Shown here: positions 28,641 through 37,168 of the stretch, in pieces
How positions within the stretch are numbered: position 1 is the first letter of the stretch
How the letters are laid out: each line of letters starts with the position of its first letter
Assembly: GCF_000732905.1 (NCBI RefSeq)
Contig: NZ_CP007588.1
Span: 558,001 to 622,000, forward strand
Length of the DNA stretch: 64,000 nucleotides
Direction: 5' to 3'
Source: Weissella tructae
Lineage (GTDB): Bacteria > Bacillota > Bacilli > Lactobacillales > Lactobacillaceae
The notes under the pieces: model-generated
Databases searched by the model: none
The model's input: the letters and a program-made list of their open reading frames with translations, nothing else
What the model was told of the DNA's origin: nothing
Position numbers and translations under genes: made by a program

Positions 28641-28658
28641 TGTACGTGTAATGTACAT

Positions 28659-28686
28659 TGTCGTCTTTATCGAAAAACTGTATACT
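28659..28686 (+). promoter_or_regulatory. Promoter of the amino acid permease gene
   Basis: TTGTCG (28659-28664), a 16-base spacer and TATACT (28681-28686). Confidence 0.55.
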
Positions 28687-28719
28687 TAATAAGTTAAGTT
28701 TTTAAATAGGAGAGTAGTA

Positions 28720-30204
28720 ATGGATAATAAAAAGATTCATCTTGGCGCCTTAGTCATGATGATGTTTACAACCATTTTTGGTTTCGCAAATGGACCTGTT
28801 GCATTTATGCAAATGGGATATGCGGCCATTATTTGGTACGTCTTGGGAGCTGTATTCTTCTTCTTGCCTACATCAATGATGTACGCTGAGTTTGGATCAT
28901 CTTTTAAGGATGAAAAGGGTGGTATTTACTCTTGGATGGAACGTTCATTAGGTAAGAAGATTGCCTTTATCGCGACATTCATTGGTCTTGCTGCCTGGTT
29001 TGTTTGGATGATTAACATCTCACAAAAAGTGTGGATTCCATTCTCAACAATCTTTGCAGGAAAAGATACTACACAAACTTGGTCAATCTTAGGATTGTCT
29101 GGGACACAAACAGTTGGAATTCTTGCGGTATTGTTTATCGCCGCAGTGGCATTCTTTGTTACACGTGGTGTACAAGGAATTTCTCGTATTTCTTCTCTTG
29201 GTGGAATGTTCGTCATGGGTATGAACATCATCTTGGTTGTTGTGTCTGTAATCGTTTTGTTTGCGAATGGTGGGCAATTTGCTGAACCAATCGTCGCAGA
29301 ATCATTCATCGTCCCACAAAACCCAGCTTTCCAATCACCAATGCAATTGATTTCATTTGCGTTGTATGCAGTATTCGCATATGCTGGTTTGGAACAAATG
29401 GGTGGGCTAATGCCTGACATTGATAAGGCTGAAAAGACTTATCCTCGTGCCGCATTGATTGCTACAACAGTTATTGGTATCGGTTATGCTGCATCAATCT
29501 TACTATGGGGTGTTACAACAAACTGGTTGAATCTTTCAAATCTAGATTCAGCTAACCTAGGTAACGTCACATATGTATTGATGAACAACTTAGGGGTTGA
29601 ACTAGGGCATGCCGTTGGTTTGTCAGCTAGCGCTGCTATTACACTTGGTGCTTGGTTCGCACGTTTTGCTGGACTAGGTATGTTCATGGCCTATGTTGGA
29701 TCATTCTTTGTTCTAACATACTCACCATTGAAGTCATTTATCTTAGGTTCTCCTAAGGAAATTTGGCCTAAGTCAGTGACTCGTCTAAACAAGAACGGGG
29801 TACCACAAGTAGCGGTTTGGATCCAAGCAGCACTTGTTATCGTGTTTGTTCTTGCCATTTCATTCGGTGGACAAAACGCCGGACAACTATACTTGATTAT
29901 GACTAACATGGGTAATGTTTCATCAACACTTCCATACGTGTTCTTGGTAGCAGCATTCCCATTGTTCAAGCGTCTAAGTGACGTTGAACGTCCATTCGTA
30001 TTCTTCAAGTCACACACATCAACACTTATTGTGACATTGTTAGTTGAAGCTTTGATTGTGACATCAATCGTTATGACAGTTGTGCCATTGTTTGTAAATG
30101 GTGATTACTTCAACGCTATCTGGACAATTATCGGACCAATTTTCTTTGCTATCTTGGCCTGGTCTTTGTATACACGTGCTGAACGTAAGTACGGTAAGTT
30201 ATAA
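28720..30204 (+). CDS. APC superfamily amino acid permease, YjeM/GadC-like
   Basis: A 494-residue protein with about 12 transmembrane segments. The N-terminal helix has TTIFGFANGPVAF, equivalent to the substrate-binding unwound segment of APC carriers. The TM3-TM6 region has FGSSFKDEKGGIYSW and SFALYAVFAYAGLEQMGG. This pattern fits the glutamate:GABA antiporter/YjeM branch. The substrate is not known; no decarboxylase gene is adjacent, so an acid-resistance role is not supported by context. Codon use suggests good expression. Confidence 0.85.
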   Translation: MDNKKIHLGALVMMMFTTIFGFANGPVAFMQMGYAAIIWYVLGAVFFFLPTSMMYAEFGSSFKDEKGGIYSWMERSLGKKIAFIATFIGLAAWFVWMINISQKVWIPFSTIFAGKDTTQTWSILGLSGTQTVGILAVLFIAAVAFFVTRGVQGISRISSLGGMFVMGMNIILVVVSVIVLFANGGQFAEPIVAESFIVPQNPAFQSPMQLISFALYAVFAYAGLEQMGGLMPDIDKAEKTYPRAALIATTVIGIGYAASILLWGVTTNWLNLSNLDSANLGNVTYVLMNNLGVELGHAVGLSASAAITLGAWFARFAGLGMFMAYVGSFFVLTYSPLKSFILGSPKEIWPKSVTRLNKNGVPQVAVWIQAALVIVFVLAISFGGQNAGQLYLIMTNMGNVSSTLPYVFLVAAFPLFKRLSDVERPFVFFKSHTSTLIVTLLVEALIVTSIVMTVVPLFVNGDYFNAIWTIIGPIFFAILAWSLYTRAERKYGKL

Positions 30205-30218
30205 AAATAATGCATGTT

Positions 30219-30257
30219 AAAAAAGCTCCTAGAGATACTAATCTCTGGGAGCTTTTT
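30219..30257 (+). terminator. Bidirectional terminator between the permease and the LytTR regulator
   Basis: AAAAAGCTCC.AGAGAT-ACTA-ATCTCT.GGAGC is followed by five T. An A-run precedes the stem, so the hairpin can also end the convergent - strand transcript. Confidence 0.88.
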
Positions 30258-30291
30258 CGTTATACAGATGATGGACTGGTATCTTCGCGCG

Positions 30292-31008
30292 CTAAAAATA
30301 TTTTAATGAGCGGAATGATATTGGGCACGTTTGATTGTTAATCATGGTGATCATTCTATTCTTTTTATCGATTGTAGCAATATTTTTACGGTTCACAACA
30401 TACGACGCATGACATTTTAAAAAGTCGGGGTTTAATTCCTCAAACTCTGAAATTTTGCCATAAAATGTGAGTAACCCCTGTAACGTGTGCAGTTTAATCT
30501 TATGCGCAACAGGAGCGGTTTCAAAAAAAAGGATGTCTTTATGGAATACCTTTTTGGTAATTGTTCCAATCTTAATCGTCATAAATGTTTCGTTAGCAGT
30601 GTTTGATTTATCCCGTTTTTCCAATTCTGCTAAGCAGGCGAAGATTTCTGTTCGCATCTCTGGGACAGTCGATTTTGCAATGAAATCAAATGCTTCAACT
30701 TTGTATTTAAAGGTAATTGGTGTCAATTCAGCATGTGTCGTTATAAAGATGATTTTACCGTCAGAATCATGTGTTCTTATTTGTGAGGCTAGTTCGATCC
30801 CATTAATATCCGCATTTAAATCAATGTCTAAGAAGTAAATATAGTCCGAAGATGGGGCCAATTGTACCTGTTTTAATATATCTGAATACGAAGTTGAAGC
30901 ACATATGATTTGCGCATTAAACTCAGATTGGTTTAAATACTCAGTAATTAGTTGTTTTATGATGTCGAGATGAATCGCATTATCTTCACATATCAAAATT
31001 TGTTTCAT
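30292..31008 (-). CDS. LytTR-family response regulator (AgrA-like)
   Basis: A 238-residue regulator. The receiver domain has ICEDN (Glu8, Asp9) and phospho-acceptor Asp61 in YFLDIDL. The LytTR DNA-binding domain covers about 135-238, with ILFFETAPVAHKIKLHT and the FLKCHASYVVNRKNI segment. AgrA-type regulators bind paired 9-bp sites near target promoters. The start is ATG 31008, after GGAGAAC; it overlaps the kinase gene by 23 bases. No agrB, agrD or other peptide gene is adjacent, so the inducing signal is unknown. Confidence 0.9.
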   Translation of the reverse strand: MKQILICEDNAIHLDIIKQLITEYLNQSEFNAQIICASTSYSDILKQVQLAPSSDYIYFLDIDLNADINGIELASQIRTHDSDGKIIFITTHAELTPITFKYKVEAFDFIAKSTVPEMRTEIFACLAELEKRDKSNTANETFMTIKIGTITKKVFHKDILFFETAPVAHKIKLHTLQGLLTFYGKISEFEELNPDFLKCHASYVVNRKNIATIDKKNRMITMINNQTCPISFRSLKYF

Positions 31009-32344
31009 GATGTTCTCCAGTATCAGTGACGACAATCAATGTTTGCGTAAATACTTGCTGCACAATCGTTGTGTCTAAAAACATGTTAGGGGAATTTTCA
31101 ATAATATCTTGTAAATTGCTTAGACCGTAACCTCTATGAGATCCTTTCGTTGAATACGCCATTCGTATCAATTCATGAACAGGTGGGGTATTCTTTGAAC
31201 AGGAATTGGAAATCTCAAAAATAAGGTTATTCTCTTTTTCAATGATTGCAATTGTAAGCATGCCACCAGAGATGTTGTCTAATTCTTCTAAAGCATTGTC
31301 TAAAATAATTCCCATACATCGTGTAATGGTCGTACTATTGACCGTTCTTATTGTAATATCTTCTGGAATTTCAATTCTAAGTTGAATGTTATCAGCCAAA
31401 TGTAACAACTTCACTAACAAGACATTTTTCACATCATTGTTTTCTATATGATGTAATTGAATTAAATGTGGGCGCATTTTTTCATTTGTCATGTCTGTAG
31501 CGGCTCGAATATCCGAAAGGTACTGCTTAGCATCTGAAATGTCATTGTTGCGAATTAGTTCGGCTAATACGAGTAAATTATTCTCATAATCATGTTGCAG
31601 TTTTCGAATATCTCTATAACTATGTTCCATCTCAGCAACATATCGTTGATTTGCCTGCGCAATATCTTGTTGCTTTTGCAAGGTTTGTGCATGACGCAAA
31701 TCATCGTCATACTTCTTAAGTATCTTGTAACTCAAGAATATGAGAACGAAAACCACAACAGTACTCACTAAAATTTCTAAATAGGTTAGTTTATCGCCGA
31801 ATTTTAAATAGTCTGCTGGGAGTTTAATTGTCAGTAAGAAGAGTATGACAATTGCAAATAGCGTATTACCAATGCGGTTGTCAAACACATACGTATCTAA
31901 TCTAAATGATTTTATAAGCCAAACAGATACTGCAGTTATTAAAGTAAAGAGACTAAATTGCAAGAGGTCAACATGTGCAAGAAGCGAGCTTATCAACACA
32001 TTATCGCTTTGATAGGTCAACATGGTTGGCACAATATCTCTATACATTAAATCCTGCAAAAATACAGGGCCTAATAAACATAGCCCGGCTAGTAACATCG
32101 CATTTTGAAAAGACAGTCTACTAATTTTAAACGACATGGTTAACATGACGACAATGCTAACCATGATCATCATATCCATAAATAGATGAATACGCATAGA
32201 GTGTACGAACAATGTATTGACGCCCAAGTATGCGCCTAGTACACTAAACATCGCTGTTATACTGCATAGCTGCTTCTTATCCATATAAGTGTAGTTACTA
32301 ATTAACCACAAGATGTAAACTTCGAAAAGTGTTAATAAATTCAT
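30986..32344 (-). CDS. AgrC-like sensor histidine kinase (GHKL ATPase)
   Basis: A 452-residue kinase with about six hydrophobic segments in residues 1-205, a coiled linker, the phospho-acceptor region with KLQHDYENN (His251) and a GHKL ATPase ending with KGSHRGYGLSNLQDI. This layout matches peptide-sensing AgrC/ComD/PlnB kinases. I chose ATG 32344 because AAGGA lies eleven bases upstream; an in-frame ATG at 32356 would have its ribosome binding site directly against it. Its partner regulator overlaps the 3' end. It is divergent from a D,D-carboxypeptidase gene. Confidence 0.88.
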   Translation of the reverse strand: MNLLTLFEVYILWLISNYTYMDKKQLCSITAMFSVLGAYLGVNTLFVHSMRIHLFMDMMIMVSIVVMLTMSFKISRLSFQNAMLLAGLCLLGPVFLQDLMYRDIVPTMLTYQSDNVLISSLLAHVDLLQFSLFTLITAVSVWLIKSFRLDTYVFDNRIGNTLFAIVILFLLTIKLPADYLKFGDKLTYLEILVSTVVVFVLIFLSYKILKKYDDDLRHAQTLQKQQDIAQANQRYVAEMEHSYRDIRKLQHDYENNLLVLAELIRNNDISDAKQYLSDIRAATDMTNEKMRPHLIQLHHIENNDVKNVLLVKLLHLADNIQLRIEIPEDITIRTVNSTTITRCMGIILDNALEELDNISGGMLTIAIIEKENNLIFEISNSCSKNTPPVHELIRMAYSTKGSHRGYGLSNLQDIIENSPNMFLDTTIVQQVFTQTLIVVTDTGEHHETNFDM

Positions 32345-32432
32345 TAATATAGCCATCCTTAAGCACGAAAATAAAATAGTATCGACGAGTACGATAGAAA
32401 TGTAGACGTTTATGACATCGTATATTTAAGTA

Positions 32433-32469
32433 TCTGTAATACCCCTTATAGTAAATAGGGTATTACAGA
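32433..32469. promoter_or_regulatory. 12-bp perfect inverted repeat in a divergent promoter region
   Basis: TCTGTAATACCC (32433-32444) and GGGTATTACAGA (32458-32469) are perfect inverted copies separated by 13 bases. The spacer contains TATAGT (32447-32452), a likely + strand -10 hexamer. The site lies between the AgrC-like kinase (-) and the carboxypeptidase (+) and looks like an operator for one or both. Confidence 0.6.
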
Positions 32470-32496
32470 GATAAACGATTGCAGGAGAAATTATAA

Positions 32497-33426
32497 ATGT
32501 CCAAGAAAAACATAGCAACTATTATTGTAGGTATCGTCATTTTATGGGTATGTTCAATTTTAGCCTATACACTAAGTTACACAAGCGAGCCTTCAAATAC
32601 GGAAAAACAAACATCAGCATTAGTGGATCCTAAAACACGTTCCAAAAATTGGATTGCTGTTGATGCTCAAACAGGCGACATACTTGGGCAACAAAACGAC
32701 AATAAAAAAGTGCCCATTGCATCATTAGTGAAAATTCTCGTTGCCTATACTGTATTAACTGAAATCGAAAATAAGCATGTTAAGCTAACCGATACCGCGA
32801 CTTTAAGCCAATACGGTCATGCGATTTCTCAAGATATACAACTTACCAATGCACCCATGGCACTCAATGAGTCATATACTATTGAGGAATTATTAAACAT
32901 CATGATGACTAGTTCCGCTAATAATGCGGCAATCACCTTGAGTGAACGTGTCGCAGGGTCAGAAAAAGAGTTTATGGTTTTAATGGAGAAGAACTTGGCA
33001 CATATGGGCATTACTAATTATGTTTTGAAAAACGTAACAGGTCTGGATGCAACATCTATTCCAGATACGTTTAATGATTCAAGTGGCACAAATTTATTTA
33101 CTTCAAACGACCTAAGTATCATGACACAAAAACTCATCAATCAATTTCCAGACATTTTAAAGATAACATCACAACCAAGTGTCGTATTCAATCATGCACA
33201 GATTAATAACACAAACCAATTTATTACGGGAGATAGTCCACAACCAAATGGTTGGCATATTCGTGGACTTAAAACAGGGACTAGCGCTTCCGCTGGCTTT
33301 GGTCTTGTAACTGTTGGTACATCCAATGTGACGAAAAATCCAATCATTGTTATTGTGCTAGATGCAAAGACCGATGATATTCGGTACGATGACACAACGT
33401 TAATTTTTGACAGCATCACAGGATAA
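32497..33426 (+). CDS. Serine-type D-Ala-D-Ala carboxypeptidase (S11), membrane anchored
   Basis: A 309-residue penicillin-binding-protein-fold enzyme with an N-terminal signal anchor (about 6-27). The active-site motifs are SLVK (Ser76, Lys79), SAN (140-142) and KTG (259-261), all in normal order and spacing. S11 enzymes remove the terminal D-Ala of peptidoglycan pentapeptides. The C-terminal beta domain of full DacA proteins is missing, so this is a short form. A divergent AgrC-like kinase gene shares its upstream region. GCAGGAGAA precedes the ATG. Confidence 0.9.
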   Translation: MSKKNIATIIVGIVILWVCSILAYTLSYTSEPSNTEKQTSALVDPKTRSKNWIAVDAQTGDILGQQNDNKKVPIASLVKILVAYTVLTEIENKHVKLTDTATLSQYGHAISQDIQLTNAPMALNESYTIEELLNIMMTSSANNAAITLSERVAGSEKEFMVLMEKNLAHMGITNYVLKNVTGLDATSIPDTFNDSSGTNLFTSNDLSIMTQKLINQFPDILKITSQPSVVFNHAQINNTNQFITGDSPQPNGWHIRGLKTGTSASAGFGLVTVGTSNVTKNPIIVIVLDAKTDDIRYDDTTLIFDSITG

Positions 33427-33461
33427 TTAAATCTGTTTCTCATAGTATATGCACGTTGGCT

Positions 33462-33493
33462 AACGACATCCTTAAACAGGGGTGTCGTTTTAT
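33462..33493 (+). terminator. Terminator after the carboxypeptidase gene
   Basis: AACGACA.CC pairs with GG.TGTCGTT, followed by TTAT; the T-run is short. Confidence 0.6.
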
Positions 33494-33591
33494 GTATTGG
33501 TGATTAAATTGTATATCTCTACGTCTGAAGTTTATGTGTATGAACATTTAATTTTTCATATTGCAAGAATGGGTTACAAACTTTAAATAAG

Positions 33592-33600
33592 TGGTATAAT
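33592..33600 (+). promoter_or_regulatory. Extended -10 promoter of the PLP enzyme gene
   Basis: TGG followed by a perfect TATAAT (33595-33600), with TTACAA upstream at a 15-base spacing. The leader is about 83 bases; I see no SAM or T-box riboswitch in it. Confidence 0.7.
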
Positions 33601-33689
33601 TAAACGCATATCTAACAGGTTATCAGCAAGGCATGAACAAATGTCCATTGTGATTACTTGAATCAACATCATAAATAAGGAGCTTTCTC

Positions 33690-34838
33690 ATGAAATTTGA
33701 AACAAATGCGATTCATGCTGGAATCCAAACAGACGGGGCAACAGGAGCAGTTGTGCCACCAATTTATCAAACATCAACATACAAGCAAGCGGAACTGGGA
33801 GGTACACCAGAATACGAATACACTCGTGGTGAAAACCCAACGCGTTTTGCAGTTGAATCAGTGATGGCTGCTTTAGAAGGGGGCCAATATGGCTTTGCCT
33901 TTTCATCAGGAATGGCTGCCATTCATGCTGTTATGTCTGCGTCTTTGAAGCAAAATGATCACTTGGTAATCGGAAACGATGTTTACGGTGGAACTTTCCG
34001 TTTGGTGACTCGCATTCTAACAGAATTGGGTATTGCATACACTGCGGTCGATACAGCAGACACAGACGCCGTACTAGCTGCATTACGTCCAGAAACAAAG
34101 ATGGTCTTCCTAGAAACACCATCAAACCCATTGCTACATGTAACGGACATTCAAGCAATTTCTTCAGCAGTGAAGGCTGTCAATGAAGAAATTGTAATTG
34201 CGGTTGATAACACGTTTGCATCACCTTACAACCAACAACCATTGGCACTTGGTGCTGATATCTCAGTTGCCTCAGGAACCAAGTATCTAGGTGGACATTC
34301 TGACGTCGTGTCTGGTTTTGTTGTTGTTAAGGACAGTGACTTAGCCGACGGTATTAAGTTCATTCAAATGTCTGTTGGTGCGGTTCTTTCACCACAAGAA
34401 TCATTCTTAGTTCAACGTTCGCTAAAGACTTTGGCATTGCGTGTTGAACGTCATAATGAGAATGCACAAGTATTGGCTGAATTCTTGAATAACCATGAAA
34501 AGGTGGCCAAGGTATACTACCCAGGTCTTCCTGGTACGCCTGATTATGAAATTGCGCGTAAGCAAATGTCTGGGTTCGGTGGAATGATTTCAATTGAACT
34601 ACAAGAAGGCCTATCAACGAAGTCATTTGTTGAAGGATTGGAAGTCTTCACGCTGGCTGAATCACTTGGTGGCGTAGAATCATTGATCGAAGTTCCTGCG
34701 GTTATGACACATGCTTCAATTCCACGTGAGATTCGTTTAGAAAACGGTATTTCAGATGAATTAGTGCGTATTTCTGTTGGTATTGAACACATTGATGACT
34801 TACAACATGATTTAGCGGTTGCATTGGACAATTTATAA
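33690..34838 (+). CDS. Cystathionine gamma-synthase/lyase family PLP enzyme
   Basis: A 382-residue PLP-dependent enzyme of sulfur amino acid metabolism. The PLP Lys is in SGTKYLGGHSD (Lys198). Other landmarks are YTRGENPTR, FSSGMAAIHAV and LETPSNP. MetB (synthase), MetC/PatB-type lyase and Mgl share these, so the exact reaction cannot be settled here. No other methionine or cysteine gene is adjacent. A strong extended -10 promoter and a terminator frame it as a single-gene unit. Confidence 0.9.
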   Translation: MKFETNAIHAGIQTDGATGAVVPPIYQTSTYKQAELGGTPEYEYTRGENPTRFAVESVMAALEGGQYGFAFSSGMAAIHAVMSASLKQNDHLVIGNDVYGGTFRLVTRILTELGIAYTAVDTADTDAVLAALRPETKMVFLETPSNPLLHVTDIQAISSAVKAVNEEIVIAVDNTFASPYNQQPLALGADISVASGTKYLGGHSDVVSGFVVVKDSDLADGIKFIQMSVGAVLSPQESFLVQRSLKTLALRVERHNENAQVLAEFLNNHEKVAKVYYPGLPGTPDYEIARKQMSGFGGMISIELQEGLSTKSFVEGLEVFTLAESLGGVESLIEVPAVMTHASIPREIRLENGISDELVRISVGIEHIDDLQHDLAVALDNL

Positions 34839-34851
34839 AAATATTTTTATA

Positions 34852-34883
34852 AAAAAGCACTCCAAAAAATGGGGTGTTTTTTT
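34852..34883 (+). terminator. Terminator after the PLP enzyme gene
   Basis: GCACTCC pairs with GGGGTGT, with an A-rich loop and a seven-T tail. Confidence 0.8.
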
Positions 34884-35065
34884 AATGCCATTTTTACAAA
34901 GATGGTAGAATATATCAAAAATGAAATGTCATTTATAAAATGGTATAGGTCTAAACGTCATTTTTATTTTTCTTTTGTGGACAATTAATGTCCATTTATC
35001 ATCAAATTGCCAGAAAATGAATATTTCATGCTGTATCTATGAAAAGGTATGCGGGGGAATTTGAA

Positions 35066-35105
35066 TAATAAAAGACCCCTCAGTGAACTTCACTAAGAGG
35101 TCTTT
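35066..35105 (-). terminator. Terminator of the repeat-protein gene
   Basis: On the - strand, AGACC.CT.AGTGAA pairs with TTCACTGAG.GGTCT, followed by TTTATT. Confidence 0.8.
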
Positions 35106-35112
35106 ATTGGAT

Positions 35113-35586
35113 TTACTTCAAGTTATCCTTAATTGTATCTACACGTTCTTCAACACGGTCTTCCAAGTTGTCTTTACGTTCATCAATACGATCGTCTAGA
35201 TCTTCAAACCGTTCTTCAACCTTATCCTTGCGTTCGTGAAGACGGTCTTCCAAGTTGTCCTTACGTTCATCAATACGGTCATCTAGATTGTCAAACCGTT
35301 CTTCAACCTTATCCTTGCGTTCGTGAAGACGGTCTTCCAAGTTGTCCTTACGTTCGTCAATACGGTCGTCTAGGTCTTCAAAGCGTTCTTCAACCTTATC
35401 CTTGCGTTCATGTAGGCGATCTTCTAGGTTATCCTTACGATCGTGGATACGATCTTCCAAGTTATCAAAGCGATCTTCAATGCGATCTTCTAGGTCCTCG
35501 AAACGGTCTTCGATTTGATGTCCCAATTCCTTACCCTTTTTCTTGGTAGCCTTGAACTTGTTCTTCAACTTATCTGTAAATGACAT
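35113..35586 (-). CDS. Highly charged 29-residue-repeat coiled-coil protein
   Basis: A 157-residue protein made almost entirely of Glu, Asp, Arg and Lys with spaced Leu/Ile/Val/Phe. After a basic N terminus (MSFTDKLKNKFKATKKKG), units of ERKDNLEDRLHERKDKVEER plus nine more residues repeat, giving a 29-residue period (87 bp in the DNA, measured between copies at 35211, 35298 and 35385). The hydrophobic spacing (4, 7, 4, 3, 4, 7) predicts a long amphipathic helix or coiled coil. No signal peptide is visible. I do not know its function; small charged stress proteins are the nearest analogy. AAGGAGAC precedes the ATG. Confidence 0.85.
   Translation of the reverse strand: MSFTDKLKNKFKATKKKGKELGHQIEDRFEDLEDRIEDRFDNLEDRIHDRKDNLEDRLHERKDKVEERFEDLDDRIDERKDNLEDRLHERKDKVEERFDNLDDRIDERKDNLEDRLHERKDKVEERFEDLDDRIDERKDNLEDRVEERVDTIKDNLK
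35211..35471. repeat. 87-bp tandem repeats inside a coding sequence
   Basis: About three near-identical 87-bp units lie head to tail. The marker GTTCTTCAACCTTATCCTTG starts at 35211 and 35298, and the first bases recur at 35385. Differences between units are mostly synonymous. Such units can change in number by recombination or slippage. Confidence 0.85.
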
Positions 35587-36012
35587 AATACTGTCTCCTT
35601 AATATGTATTAATAGAAAGTATAATATTTCTACTATAAGCTAACATGTTACGTGATTTGTTAATATTTGTCCATTAATGTTACTAAAGGGTGGTATAGTT
35701 GTGTAAATATGCGCGTTTAAATACAAAATATTGCGGTATAATAGCACCATAGGTTCATGTACGTAGGGTATCGTGTAACAAGTATATGTACATTCTTAAG
35801 ATACATGTAAGGTATTTATGGCCAATAACGTCTACATATCTTATATAGCATTTATTGATGTGGCATACTTCGTGGTATAGGCGTGAATAACACTAAATCT
35901 GCACAAATTATACCATCGCAAAAATACATATTTTCTAAAACATTAGACTTGATTACAAAAAGACAATACATATATTTAAATATGTTTTTATACATTTAAG
36001 GAAGAGGGTAAT
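35587..36012. other. Long AT-rich intergenic region before the DUF606 gene
   Basis: It contains several promoter-like -10 sequences: TATACT on the - strand for the repeat-protein gene (35623-35618), TATAAT at 35737-35742, and two TGGTATAG extended forms near 35691 and 35874. It also holds a 20-codon ORF (35818-35880). No terminator and no recognised RNA were seen. Confidence 0.5.
35818..35880 (+). CDS. Possible small hydrophobic peptide (20 residues)
   Basis: The ORF encodes MANNVYISYIAFIDVAYFVV. TAAGG lies seven bases before ATG and a TATAAT promoter element (35737-35742) lies upstream. The peptide is almost wholly hydrophobic. It could be a membrane microprotein or a chance ORF in AT-rich DNA; length and weak context keep the confidence low. 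Confidence 0.2.
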   Translation: MANNVYISYIAFIDVAYFVV

Positions 36013-36939
36013 ATGTTTTCATTCGTCTTATTAGCATTTATTTCTGGGCTATTATTGTCTAATCAAAGCCCCATTAACGCGCGTTTAGGTAGAGGGTTAG
36101 GATCACCATTTATTGCGGCATCATTTTCGTTTACAATCGGGACTATTTTCTTAGGAATTGTCACGTTCATCCAAACGAATACTTTATTCCCGAGCATCCA
36201 ATTCATTAGCCAACAACCTGCATGGATTTGGTTAGGGGGGCTATTAGGATGTATTTACCTGACATCTAACATTTTATTGTTCCCTCGAATTGGAGCCGTT
36301 AAAACGGTCGTCTTGCCTATTTTGGGACAGATCATTATGGGGATTGCTATAGATACCTTCGGGTGGTTTGGTGCCACAAGTTCAACCTTTAACGTGCTCC
36401 AGGCGGTAGGGGTAGGAATCATGTTTACAGGTATTTTATTAACCGTCACAGTTGGTAACAACGGATTTCAATCACAACAAACGACTAATGTCACCACTAT
36501 TTTGTGGATGATTTGGGCCGTTATTATTGGGATGGTATCTGCCATGCAACAAGCTATCAATGGTCATCTTGGTACATTATTACACTCATCTGTTCAAGCT
36601 GCCTTCATGTCATTTGGTATCGGGATGGTACTGATTGTGTCGGTGACACTATTCTTAACCCGACATAACTATCCCTCAAAAGACATGTTCCTTAAGGTTG
36701 AACCTTGGGCTTTCACTGGTGGAATTTTAGGGGCGTTGTTTGTCCTAACAACCGTTATCAGTGTCCCGGCGATTGGGACTGGATTAACGATTATGATGGC
36801 GTTAATTGGACAGGTTGTTGGTTCAATATTGGTTCAACAATTCGGGCTTTGGAAATCAAAACAAACAAGTGTCCAACTCAAACAAATTCTGGGTATTTTA
36901 ATTATGGTCGTAGGTATCGTATTAATTAAGTTCCTATAA
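36013..36939 (+). CDS. DMT-superfamily membrane protein with two DUF606 (YdcZ) domains
   Basis: A 308-residue protein with ten hydrophobic segments arranged as two similar halves of five (about 1-145 and 160-308). Each half starts with a segment like SGLLLSNQSPINARLG or GMVSAMQQAINGHLG, the signature of the DUF606/YdcZ family. The family belongs to the drug/metabolite transporter superfamily and its substrates are largely unknown. AAGGAAGAGGG precedes the ATG and a strong terminator follows. Confidence 0.88.
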   Translation: MFSFVLLAFISGLLLSNQSPINARLGRGLGSPFIAASFSFTIGTIFLGIVTFIQTNTLFPSIQFISQQPAWIWLGGLLGCIYLTSNILLFPRIGAVKTVVLPILGQIIMGIAIDTFGWFGATSSTFNVLQAVGVGIMFTGILLTVTVGNNGFQSQQTTNVTTILWMIWAVIIGMVSAMQQAINGHLGTLLHSSVQAAFMSFGIGMVLIVSVTLFLTRHNYPSKDMFLKVEPWAFTGGILGALFVLTTVISVPAIGTGLTIMMALIGQVVGSILVQQFGLWKSKQTSVQLKQILGILIMVVGIVLIKFL

Positions 36940-36948
36940 ACTGTTATC

Positions 36949-36988
36949 AAAAAGAGGCAAAGCACAGATGTGCTTTGCCTCTTTTTTT
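36949..36988 (+). terminator. Strong terminator after the DUF606 gene
   Basis: AAAGAGGCAAAGCACA pairs perfectly with TGTGCTTTGCCTCTTT around a two-base loop, with a seven-T tail. Its symmetry allows action in both directions. Confidence 0.93.
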
Positions 36989-37168
36989 CGTAAATATAAA
37001 ACGTATTTTATTTTTTATAAAACAAACACTTTCCAATGAAATAGAGCCTTATAAGCCATACATTTCAAATAAAGTAAAGAGTAGTAATTAATGTTTAGAG
37101 TTGTACAATTATATGTATAGACTACTTAGTAAAAATGATCTATTATTTGGATTTTGGGAGGGATTTAT

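Noticed and set aside
33601-33689. SAM riboswitch or T-box before the cystathionine enzyme
   Set aside because: The leader is only about 83 bases and lacks recognisable conserved cores or a terminator.
35211-35471. CRISPR array
   Set aside because: The 87-bp units are contiguous coding repeats with no spacers.
35133-35549. + strand ORF of 138 codons opposite the charged repeat protein
   Set aside because: It is the antisense of the 87-bp repeats; no ribosome binding site, and the - strand frame has one plus a terminator.
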